The notes beneath the pieces were generated by a model. That model was not told where the DNA came from, made no database searches, and worked only from the letters and a program-made list of their open reading frames with translations. From Pseudomonas asuensis (GTDB lineage: Bacteria > Pseudomonadota > Gammaproteobacteria > Pseudomonadales > Pseudomonadaceae): a stretch of 64,000 nucleotides of DNA. The DNA lies in NCBI RefSeq assembly GCF_014646755.1, contig NZ_BMNW01000006.1:59745-123744 (forward strand), in the 5' to 3' direction. Below are positions 34,868 through 42,493 of the stretch, one piece after another; the stretch's first letter is position 1, and each line of letters starts with the position of its first letter. The position numbers and the translations under genes are program-made.

Positions 34868-35768
34868 GGCCTCTTTCCTGCGCATATCTGCCAGGTCCGC
34901 TGAACTGGGTGCCGGTCTGCGAGTAGGCCAGGTTCTGCCCACACGGCAACGCCGTACGATTGGTGCCTGGTGCTTTCTCGATCATGCCGGACCCACCGTA
35001 CTGGAAGAAGACACCGGAATGAACGTTGGCCCGCATCCGCATATTGGCTTGCAAACCTTTACCTGGATGATCGAGGGGGAAATTCTTCACCGCGACAGCC
35101 TGGGCAATGTACAGCCCTTGCGTCCAGGCCAAGTCAACCTGATGACCGCCGGACGCGGCATAAGCCATACGGAAGAATCGGCATCTGCGTCGCTTAACCT
35201 TCACGCTGCACAGCTCTGGATTGCACTGCCGCCGCTGATGCAGGCCTGTGAACCCGCATTTACGCATTACCCCGATTTGCCACAGTGGCATATCCAGGGT
35301 GTAGAGATGACGTTGCTGGTCGGCCGCTATTGCGAAGAACAATCCCCGGTCCAGGTGCACTCACCATTGCTTTGCCTTGATCTGGCTGCATCCGGCGGTG
35401 GTGTGCTCGACGTGACACTAAATCCGGCTCATGAATATGGGTTGCTGGTTCTACAAGGTGAAGCGCGCCTTGCTGGCGAAAGTGTAGGGCCGGACGAGCT
35501 TGTTTATCTGGGTGGTAGCCGTTCTTCAGTGCCACTGGCGCTTGCGCCTGGAGCACATGCACTGCTTTTGGGGGGTGAGCCGCTGCCCGAGACGCCTCTG
35601 ATCTGGTGGAACTTCGTGGCCTACGACTGGAACAGCATTGCCAGCGCTCGTGCGGACTGGGAGAGCGGCAACGCCCGCTTCGGCACTGTGCACGGTTATG
35701 TCGGTGAGCCTTACCAAGCGCCCCCTCTGAGTCGATCCATCAACCCTACCGCTACACAGCCAACCTGA
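34860..35768 (+). CDS. Pirin-family protein
   Basis: This 302-residue bicupin carries the metal ligands of pirin: His59 and His61 in GPHPHIGLQTFTW, and His103 and Glu105 in GRGISHTEES. Pirins bind Fe and some have quercetinase activity. It also has the C-terminal cupin (VLQGEARLAGESVGPDELVY). It is coupled to OsmC upstream and 11 nt before a chloroperoxidase-like hydrolase. Confidence 0.9.
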   Translation: MPEASFLRISARSAELGAGLRVGQVLPTRQRRTIGAWCFLDHAGPTVLEEDTGMNVGPHPHIGLQTFTWMIEGEILHRDSLGNVQPLRPGQVNLMTAGRGISHTEESASASLNLHAAQLWIALPPLMQACEPAFTHYPDLPQWHIQGVEMTLLVGRYCEEQSPVQVHSPLLCLDLAASGGGVLDVTLNPAHEYGLLVLQGEARLAGESVGPDELVYLGGSRSSVPLALAPGAHALLLGGEPLPETPLIWWNFVAYDWNSIASARADWESGNARFGTVHGYVGEPYQAPPLSRSINPTATQPT

Positions 35769-35779
35769 AGGAGAACACT

Positions 35780-36598
35780 ATGAGCACGTTTACAACCCAA
35801 GGCGGCACTGAAATCTATTACAAGGACTGGGGCAGCGGTAAGCCTGTTCTGTTCAGCCACGGCTGGCCATTGGATGCGGACATGTGGGAATACCAGATGC
35901 ATTACCTGGCATCCCGCGGCTATCGCACCGTTGCATTCGACCGTCGTGGTTTTGGTCGGTCCAGCCAGCCCTGGACTGGTTATGACTACGACACGTTTGC
36001 TGATGATATTCATCAGCTGATCGAGCACCTGGACCTCAAGGACGTGACCCTGGTCGGCTTCTCCATGGGCGGTGGCGACGTGACGCGATACATCGCCCGC
36101 CATGGCACGGCCCGTGTCGCCAAGCTGGCGCTGCTGGGCGCAGTGACGCCGTTGTTTATCAAGACGGCGGATCATCCTCACGGTGTGGATAAAAGCGTGT
36201 TCGACGGCATCAGGCAGGGTTTGCTCAAGGACCGCGCCCAGTTCATCAGCGATTTTGGTCCGGTGTTCTATGGCACCAACCGCGATCAGAAAGTCTCAGA
36301 CGGCGTGATGACCCAGACCCTGAATGTTGCCCTGCTGGCGTCCCTGAAAGGCACCGTGGATTGCGTTACGGCGTTCTCTGAAACCGACTTCCGCCCCGAC
36401 ATGGCCAAGGTTGATGTACCCACGCTGGTTATCCATGGCGACGGTGATCAGGTTGTCCCGTTGGAGGCAACAGGCAAGTTGGCTGCCGAGATGATCCAGG
36501 GCGCTGAGCTGAAGGTGTATCACAACGCCCCACACGGGTTTGCCGTGACCCACGCCGAGCAGTTGAACGAAGACCTGCTGGCGTTTCTGAATCGCTAA
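35780..36598 (+). CDS. Alpha/beta hydrolase, non-heme chloroperoxidase type
   Basis: The 272-residue hydrolase has Ser95 in VGFSMGGGD, Asp223 in IHGDGDQVVP and His252 in NAPHGF, with HGWPLDADMWEYQM as the oxyanion region. The sequence class is cofactor-free haloperoxidase/esterase (bromoperoxidase-like), which in vivo probably acts as an esterase or perhydrolase. AAGGAG precedes the ATG. It sits between pirin and an amidohydrolase in the same block. Confidence 0.88.
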   Translation: MSTFTTQGGTEIYYKDWGSGKPVLFSHGWPLDADMWEYQMHYLASRGYRTVAFDRRGFGRSSQPWTGYDYDTFADDIHQLIEHLDLKDVTLVGFSMGGGDVTRYIARHGTARVAKLALLGAVTPLFIKTADHPHGVDKSVFDGIRQGLLKDRAQFISDFGPVFYGTNRDQKVSDGVMTQTLNVALLASLKGTVDCVTAFSETDFRPDMAKVDVPTLVIHGDGDQVVPLEATGKLAAEMIQGAELKVYHNAPHGFAVTHAEQLNEDLLAFLNR

Positions 36599-36644
36599 AC
36601 CAGTATCGGCGGCCCTCACGTCCGCCGGTCCATGAGACGTATTT

Positions 36645-38615
36645 ATGCAAAGGGATCCTGAGAACCCGCGCCGCCGCAAGGTGATTGCGAACGCTTCTCT
36701 GCTGGGCGCTGCGGGTGCGCTCTGGTCTGCGCTGCCGTTTGGTCAGGGCACCGGTTATGTATTTGGAGGCACCATGCAACACGCTGATTTAATCTTGTAC
36801 AACGGCCGTTTTCATACGGTGGACCGCGAAAAGCCACAGGCCAGTGCTGTTGCCATCAAGGATGGGCGTTTTCTGGCAGTAGGGACTGATGCTGAGGTAA
36901 TGCCCCACCGTGGTTCTGCAACTCAGATCATTGACCTGCAGCAGCGCACCGCGATTCCCGGCCTCAACGACTCGCACCTGCACCTGATTCGGGGTGGGCT
37001 CAACTACAACCTTGAACTGCGCTGGGAAGGGGTGCCTTCCCTGGCTGATGCCTTGCGCATGCTTAAGGCTCAGGCTGAGCGGACTCCGACACCACAATGG
37101 GTCCGTGTGGTTGGCGGTTGGAACGAGTTTCAGTTCGCCGAGCGCCGGATGCCGACCTTGGATGAGATCAATCAGGCGGCGCCGGATACACCAGTTTTTA
37201 TCCTGCACCTTTACGACCGCGCACTACTCAACCGGGCTGCCTTGCGTGTGGTGGGCTACACCCGCGATACCCCCAACCCGCCCGGAGGCGAGATCCAGCG
37301 TGATGCCAACGGTGAGCCGACCGGTATGCTGATTGCCCGGCCCAATGCCATGATCCTGTATTCGACGTTGGCCAATGGACCTAAACTCCCCCTGGAGTAC
37401 CAGGTCAACTCCACCCGCCAGTTCATGCGTGAACTCAACCGTCTGGGGCTGACCAGTGCCATCGACGCAGGCGGTGGCTTCCAGAATTACCCGGATGACT
37501 ATCAGGTTATCCAGGAACTGGCCGATGCCGGTCAGCTGACGGTGCGTATCGCCTATAACCTGTTTACCCAGAAGCCCAAGGAAGAACTGGCCGATTTCCG
37601 CCACTGGACCGGTAGTGTTCAGTACGGACAGGGCACTGACTTTTTCCGTCATAACGGGGCAGGGGAAATGCTGGTGTTCTCGGCCGCTGATTTCGAGGAC
37701 TTTCTTGAGCCACGCCCGGACCTTGCACCAGACATGGAGGCTGAGCTTGAGCCTGTGGTCCGCCATCTGGTCGAGCAACGCTGGCCGTTCCGCCTGCATG
37801 CTACCTATGACGAATCCATCTCGCGCATGCTGGATGTATTCGAGCGCGTCAATCGCGATATTCCATTTAATGGCTTGCCCTGGTTCTTTGACCATGCCGA
37901 GACCATCTCCCCGCGTAATATCGAGCGAGTAAAGGCATTGGGCGGCGGCATTGCGATTCAGGATCGCATGGCCTTCCAGGGCGAATACTTTGTTGACCGC
38001 TATGGTGCCAAGGCTGCACAAGCGACCCCACCTATCAAGCGCATGCTGGCCGAGGGTATTCCCGTCGGTGCCGGTACGGACGCCACCCGTGTGTCCAGCT
38101 ACAACCCCTGGACCTCGCTGTACTGGTTGGTCAGCGGCAAGACTGTTGGCGGCATGGCGCTGTATGAAGAGGGTCTGCCGCGCGAAACGGCTCTGCAGCT
38201 CTTTACGCAAGGCAGTGCCTGGTTCTCTTCGGAGCAAGGCAAGAAGGGACAGATCAAAGCAGGTCAGCTGGCTGACCTTGCCGTGCTGTCGGCTGACTTC
38301 TTTAGCGTGGATGAAGAGGCCATCAAGCATATCGAGTCACTGCTGACGGTCGTGAACGGCAACGTCGTCTATGGTGCGGGTGAGTTTGATCGCCTGGGTC
38401 CTCCGGCTATCCCCGTAGTTCCGGATTGGTCGCCGGTTGCCAAGGTGCCAGGTCACTGGAAACCGTCAGCCCCGCTTCAGCAGCAGGTACATCAATGCGT
38501 GGGCTCCTGTGGTGTGCACGGGCACAGCCATGAGCGGGCTCGTCAGAAATCGGTTCCGGTGAGTGATTACGCCGGTTTCTGGGGCGCCTTTGGCTGCTCC
38601 TGCTTCAGCTTCTGA
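36645..38615 (+). CDS. Amidohydrolase (YtcJ-like) with an N-terminal signal-like segment
   Basis: The 656-residue protein has the YtcJ-type amidohydrolase body: ILYNGRFHTVDREKPQASAV, PGLNDSHLHLIRGG with the His-x-His site and VGAGTDATRVSSYNPW, the final Asp region. The N-terminus RRRKVIANASLLGAAGALWS is Tat-like. A second start at 36774 (MQHADLILYNG) has a perfect GGAGG 4 nt upstream, so a cytoplasmic form is equally possible. The C-terminal tail has Cys-rich ends (QCVGSC, GCSCFSF), as in many family members. Substrate unknown. Confidence 0.85.
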   Translation: MQRDPENPRRRKVIANASLLGAAGALWSALPFGQGTGYVFGGTMQHADLILYNGRFHTVDREKPQASAVAIKDGRFLAVGTDAEVMPHRGSATQIIDLQQRTAIPGLNDSHLHLIRGGLNYNLELRWEGVPSLADALRMLKAQAERTPTPQWVRVVGGWNEFQFAERRMPTLDEINQAAPDTPVFILHLYDRALLNRAALRVVGYTRDTPNPPGGEIQRDANGEPTGMLIARPNAMILYSTLANGPKLPLEYQVNSTRQFMRELNRLGLTSAIDAGGGFQNYPDDYQVIQELADAGQLTVRIAYNLFTQKPKEELADFRHWTGSVQYGQGTDFFRHNGAGEMLVFSAADFEDFLEPRPDLAPDMEAELEPVVRHLVEQRWPFRLHATYDESISRMLDVFERVNRDIPFNGLPWFFDHAETISPRNIERVKALGGGIAIQDRMAFQGEYFVDRYGAKAAQATPPIKRMLAEGIPVGAGTDATRVSSYNPWTSLYWLVSGKTVGGMALYEEGLPRETALQLFTQGSAWFSSEQGKKGQIKAGQLADLAVLSADFFSVDEEAIKHIESLLTVVNGNVVYGAGEFDRLGPPAIPVVPDWSPVAKVPGHWKPSAPLQQQVHQCVGSCGVHGHSHERARQKSVPVSDYAGFWGAFGCSCFSF

Positions 38616-38625
38616 GGACCTTGAT

Positions 38626-40239
38626 ATGAGCAGTGCAGCGCCCATAATGACGTCATCTTCTCCCTGGAGCCCTTTGCGACAGGCGACCTTTCGCTGGCTG
38701 TGGTTGGCCAGCATCGCCTCCAATATAGGCACCTGGATGCACGAAGTGGGCGCTGGCTGGCTTATGACATCGCTATCGCCTAGTCCGCTGGCGATCGCAA
38801 TGGTCCAGGTAGCTGGTTCCTTGCCTATGTTCTTTTTGGCACTGCCCGCCGGTGCGCTGGCAGATATTGTCGACAAGCGTCGCTATCTGGTGGGTGTCCA
38901 GGTATGGATGGCAAGCGTTGCGCTGCTTTTAACAGCGCTAAGCCTGCTCGATCTCATGTCGGTGTCAATGCTGTTGATCCTGACATTGGCCATGGGTATC
39001 GGCACGGCCTTGATGATGCCCGCCTGGTCAGCGGTAACGCCTGAACTGGTAGACAAATCAGAGCTGCCCGCTGCCGTGGCGTTGTCCAGCCTTGGCATGA
39101 ACGTGGCACGTGCCATTGGTCCTGCCCTGGCTGGAGTCTTGGTAAGCCTGAGTGGACCCTGGCTTACGTTCGCGTTGAATGCCGTATCGTTCCTCGCTGT
39201 CATTGCCGCGCTCCTGGCTTGGCGGCGGACTCCCTCGGCTGCGGTACTGCCCGCAGAGCGCCTGTTTGGCGCCGTTCGGGTTGGCCTTCGCTATGCCTGT
39301 AGCGCCCCTTCGCTGCAAGCAGTGCTGGCCCGGACTGCCGCTTTTTTTCTGGGTGCCAGTGCCGGCATGGCTTTGCTACCTCTGATAGTGCGGCAAGCTT
39401 TACAGGGCAGCGCGGCTGATTACGGTGTGCTGCTAGGATGCATCGGTATTGGTGCGATTGCCGGTGCTATTGGATTACCACAGCTAAGAGCCAGAGTACG
39501 AGGCGATCTGATCGTTGCCGGCGCTAGCGCAGTGTATGCCCTTGTGTTGCTGGGCCTGGCCTGGATCCATTCCTTTGCAGGCCTGATTCCGGTCATGCTG
39601 GTCAGTGGCGCCGCCTGGATTGCCGTACTGTCCAGTCTTCAGGTAGCTGCACAGACCTCAGTGCCTGCTTGGGTCAAGGCGCGTGCACTGGCGGTCTATA
39701 TCCTGATTTTCTTTGGCACCAGCGCACTGGGCGCTGCGGTGTGGGGCGCTGTTGCCAGTCATTTCTCGCCCAGTCTGGCGCTGAGCGCAGCCGCCGGTGT
39801 GCTGCTCGCCGGGATCGTCCTGACCTTGCGTTTTCGTCTACCCGTTACCCAAAGCGAAGACCTTGCCCCTTCGCTGCATTGGCCGCAGCCGGTACTGGAC
39901 TCAAGCCTGGACCGTGAACGTGGCCCGGTACTGGTCACGCTGGATTATGTCATCCCTGCCGAGCATGCCCAGGCGTTCCGGCAGGCCATGGTGCCGGTCC
40001 GCCATATGCGCCAGCGTAACGGCGCGTTTTCCTGGGGGCTCATGCAGGACAGTGAAAATCCCGAGCGCTGGCAGGAGTTCTTTTTCGATGAGTCCTGGCT
40101 CGCTCACTTGCGCCATCACGGACGCGTCACCCATGGCGAGAAACAGATCGAAGCCGCGGCACGCCGTTATCAAAAACCGGATGTGCCGATTGCCATACGA
40201 CACCTTTTAAGCGCCGCCACCGGATCACGCGACGCTTGA
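38626..40239 (+). CDS. MFS transporter (MFS_3/DUF894 type) with C-terminal ABM-like domain
   Basis: The 537-residue protein has 12 helices of the EntS/DUF894 MFS group: WLASIASNIGTWMHEVGAGW in helix 1 and PAGALADIVDKRRYLVG as the loop 2-3 motif. The last about 110 residues (VLVTLDYVIPAEHAQAFRQA, then NPERWQEFFFDESW) look like a small ABM-like alpha-beta domain. MFS_3 members export siderophores or drugs. GAGG precedes the ATG at 38626. The gap after the amidohydrolase is 10 nt. Confidence 0.85.
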   Translation: MSSAAPIMTSSSPWSPLRQATFRWLWLASIASNIGTWMHEVGAGWLMTSLSPSPLAIAMVQVAGSLPMFFLALPAGALADIVDKRRYLVGVQVWMASVALLLTALSLLDLMSVSMLLILTLAMGIGTALMMPAWSAVTPELVDKSELPAAVALSSLGMNVARAIGPALAGVLVSLSGPWLTFALNAVSFLAVIAALLAWRRTPSAAVLPAERLFGAVRVGLRYACSAPSLQAVLARTAAFFLGASAGMALLPLIVRQALQGSAADYGVLLGCIGIGAIAGAIGLPQLRARVRGDLIVAGASAVYALVLLGLAWIHSFAGLIPVMLVSGAAWIAVLSSLQVAAQTSVPAWVKARALAVYILIFFGTSALGAAVWGAVASHFSPSLALSAAAGVLLAGIVLTLRFRLPVTQSEDLAPSLHWPQPVLDSSLDRERGPVLVTLDYVIPAEHAQAFRQAMVPVRHMRQRNGAFSWGLMQDSENPERWQEFFFDESWLAHLRHHGRVTHGEKQIEAAARRYQKPDVPIAIRHLLSAATGSRDA

Positions 40240-40322
40240 AACCACGAATTCGTACCCGTCGGTACGAGAAGAGCCTGCACTCAAAGGCTCATGATGTGCC
40301 AACACTTTTAAAGGATAAAATC

Positions 40323-40946
40323 ATGACTAAGCCATACAACCGCCTTAACAAAGATGACGCCCTTGTTCTGCTGATTGACCATCAGGCCGGCCTGATCTCT
40401 CTGGTGCAGGACTTTACGCCGAATGACTTCAAGAACAACGTATTGGCCCTGGCCAATAGCGCCAAATTCTTTGGTCTGCCTACCATTTTGACTACCAGCT
40501 TTGAAAACGGCCCGAACGGCCCGCTGGTGCCTGAGCTAAAAGAGCTGTTCCCCGATGCGCCCTACATTCCACGTCCCGGTCAGATCAATGCCTGGGATAA
40601 CAGCGATTTTGTCGAGGCGATCAAGGCGACAGGTCGCAAGCAGCTCATCATGGCCGGTGTTGTGACGGATGTTTGCGTAACCTTCCCAGCACTCTCCGCC
40701 ATTGCTGAAGGGTTTGATGTGTTTGTCGTGACTGATGCGTCCGGTACGTTTGACCAGACTGTCCAGCAAGCGGCCTGGGCCCGCATGAGTGCATCCGGTG
40801 TACAACTCATGAACTGGTTCAGCGTAGCGTGTGAGCTGCACCGTGACTGGCGCAATGACATCGAAGGGCTGGGTGCGCTGCTTTCCAACCACATCCCCAA
40901 CTACCGCAACCTGATGACCAGCTACTTCAAGCTGGCCGGTAAGTAA
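40323..40946 (+). CDS. ycaC: YcaC-family isochorismatase-like hydrolase
   Basis: The 207-residue protein agrees with YcaC as I recall it: MTKPYNRLNKDDALVLLIDH, then FENGPNGPLVPELKELFP and PGQINAWDN. The nucleophile Cys118 is in GVVTDVCVTFPAL and Asp19 is present. YcaC forms an octamer; its physiological substrate remains uncertain. The start has AAGGA at a suitable distance. It ends the enzyme block and is followed by a GC-rich hairpin and a LysR gene. Confidence 0.92.
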   Translation: MTKPYNRLNKDDALVLLIDHQAGLISLVQDFTPNDFKNNVLALANSAKFFGLPTILTTSFENGPNGPLVPELKELFPDAPYIPRPGQINAWDNSDFVEAIKATGRKQLIMAGVVTDVCVTFPALSAIAEGFDVFVVTDASGTFDQTVQQAAWARMSASGVQLMNWFSVACELHRDWRNDIEGLGALLSNHIPNYRNLMTSYFKLAGK

Positions 40947-40953
40947 GACCAAG

Positions 40954-40979
40954 GCCGGCCGCCTTACCGGGCGGCCGGC
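40954..40979 (+). terminator. GC-rich hairpin between ycaC and the LysR gene
   Basis: A perfect 10-bp stem gccggccgcc / ggcggccggc with a 6-nt loop starts 8 nt after the ycaC stop. There is no T-tract and the LysR ribosome site follows 4 nt later, so it probably reduces or stabilises read-through rather than fully ending transcription. Confidence 0.55.
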
Positions 40980-40993
40980 TATAAGGAGCACCT

Positions 40994-41902
40994 TTGAACC
41001 GGAACGATCTACGCAAGGTAGACCTGCAATTGCTGGTCATTTTTGAAACCTTGATGCATGAGCGTAACCTGACCCGTACGGCAGAAAAGCTCTTTATGGG
41101 CCAGCCCGGTATCAGCGCGGCGCTGATTCGTTTACGCGAGTTCTTCAAGGACCCGCTCCTGGTCCGTAATGGCAAGCACATGGAGCCGACGCCCCGTGCG
41201 TTGCAAATCCTGGAGCGCCTGCATCCAGCGCTTGACGGCCTGTCCTGTGCTATTAGCGAAGTACATGACTTTGTTCCTGAAGCCAGCAAGGCGGTTTTTC
41301 GCATCGGTATGTCAGACGACGTGGAATGTGGTCTCTTGCCTGCGCTGCTTGCCCATATTCGTACGGCTGCGCCCGGCTGCGTGCTGGTTGTTCGAAATGC
41401 CAACTTTCTGTTGCTACCCGGCCTTTTAGGTAGCGGCGAAATCTCCATGGGCATCAGCTATACGACGCAACTACCTGCCAATGCCAAGTGCCGGACGCTG
41501 CGCAAGATTCGTGCATTGGTGATTCGCTCCGACAGTCGTCCGGGGTTTTTGACACTGGAAGACTACTGCGCAAGACCGCATGTGCTGGTTTCCATGTCGG
41601 GAGACCTGTGCGGCAATATCGACAAGGATCTCTCCCGTCTGGGTCGCATGCGACAAGTTGCCCTGGGGGTACCGCATTTCAACGGGCTGGGAGCGATCCT
41701 GGCTAATTCGGACCTGCTGGCAACAGTGCCGGATTATGCTGCTTATGCACTTGCTGCAAGTGGCGCTTTGCGGGTTGAAGAGCCGCCATTTCCGATCGAG
41801 CCGGCCAATCTTTCACTGGTATGGCGTGCTGCGCAGGATACTGACCCGGGTGAACGCTGGTTGCGTAACCAGATTATACAGTTCATGGGTAACCCCATCT
41901 GA
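40994..41902 (+). CDS. LysR-family regulator with TTG start
   Basis: The 302-residue protein begins (TTG) MNRNDLRKVDLQLLVIFETL and has the helix-turn-helix TRTAEKLFMGQPGISAALIRL. AAGGAGC lies 6 nt upstream of the TTG; no ATG of comparable quality is near. The layout matches the NodD/LeuO-type LysR branch. Its position directly after ycaC makes it the best candidate regulator of the 32.7-41 kb block, but it could also be an independent gene read from the same strand. Confidence 0.85.
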   Translation: MNRNDLRKVDLQLLVIFETLMHERNLTRTAEKLFMGQPGISAALIRLREFFKDPLLVRNGKHMEPTPRALQILERLHPALDGLSCAISEVHDFVPEASKAVFRIGMSDDVECGLLPALLAHIRTAAPGCVLVVRNANFLLLPGLLGSGEISMGISYTTQLPANAKCRTLRKIRALVIRSDSRPGFLTLEDYCARPHVLVSMSGDLCGNIDKDLSRLGRMRQVALGVPHFNGLGAILANSDLLATVPDYAAYALAASGALRVEEPPFPIEPANLSLVWRAAQDTDPGERWLRNQIIQFMGNPI

Positions 41903-42493
41903 CGCGGGTAATATTCAAGGGATAATTCCCAACTTGATTAGCAGGCTTAACATCCTTTCTATAGTGGTTTCTTTTGTCACTAAAGGCTGGGTGAGGCTCA
42001 TGATGATCTAGGTCAAGCACATGGTTTTCACAAGCGAAAGATATGAATAAATGGTAGCAATAAACTTGTCAGTAGTCGTGCCTTTGAGGTTCTGATTTTA
42101 CTGGGTAAGGTTGGGGTTATAGGGCCGCTAACAAAACCCCTCAATGACATATACAGGTGAGGCTGCAGGCCAGGGATAGTAAGGCTCTAAGGCTCGGTGA
42201 GTATTAAGCCTGCGCTCAGACCTGATACACAGGTTGCCCCGCGCAGCTAGCCAGGTATGGGTACGCTCTACTATCCAGCGATGACGGCCAAGCCGTTGCT
42301 TGCTGTTTACTCCCTTACGGGCGATCCGATCAGTGATCTCCCATTTGCAAAGAAAAGACGCAGACTATTAACCCAACACCGGCTGGCCAAGAGCGTTGAG
42401 GCTATGGCCACGCTGGTATGTGTCTTTATGCTGTATGCGTCACTACTTTTCGTACAAAACCTAACACAAGGCAAACATCTGATTCTAATTGGC
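41903..42493. other. Gap holding the IS5-family remnant
   Basis: Apart from the insertion-sequence remnant listed separately, no gene was seen. The 225 nt left of the remnant contain no supported ORF or hairpin. Confidence 0.5.
42128..42464 (-). mobile_element. IS5-family (IS427-like) transposase remnant
   Basis: On the minus strand a frame reads GRHRWIVERTHTWLA followed by SERRLNTHRAL, the C-terminal DDE-transposase segment of IS5-family elements (usually RHRWVVERTHAWFAGF... ERRxDIHxAL), and the frame ends EGFC then stop. The upstream two-thirds of the transposase is missing; the right end has a terminal repeat (ttttcgtacaaaacctaa) similar to the MITE ends at 15.8 kb. The left end is not recognisable. 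It is an internally deleted, non-functional copy. Confidence 0.72.
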
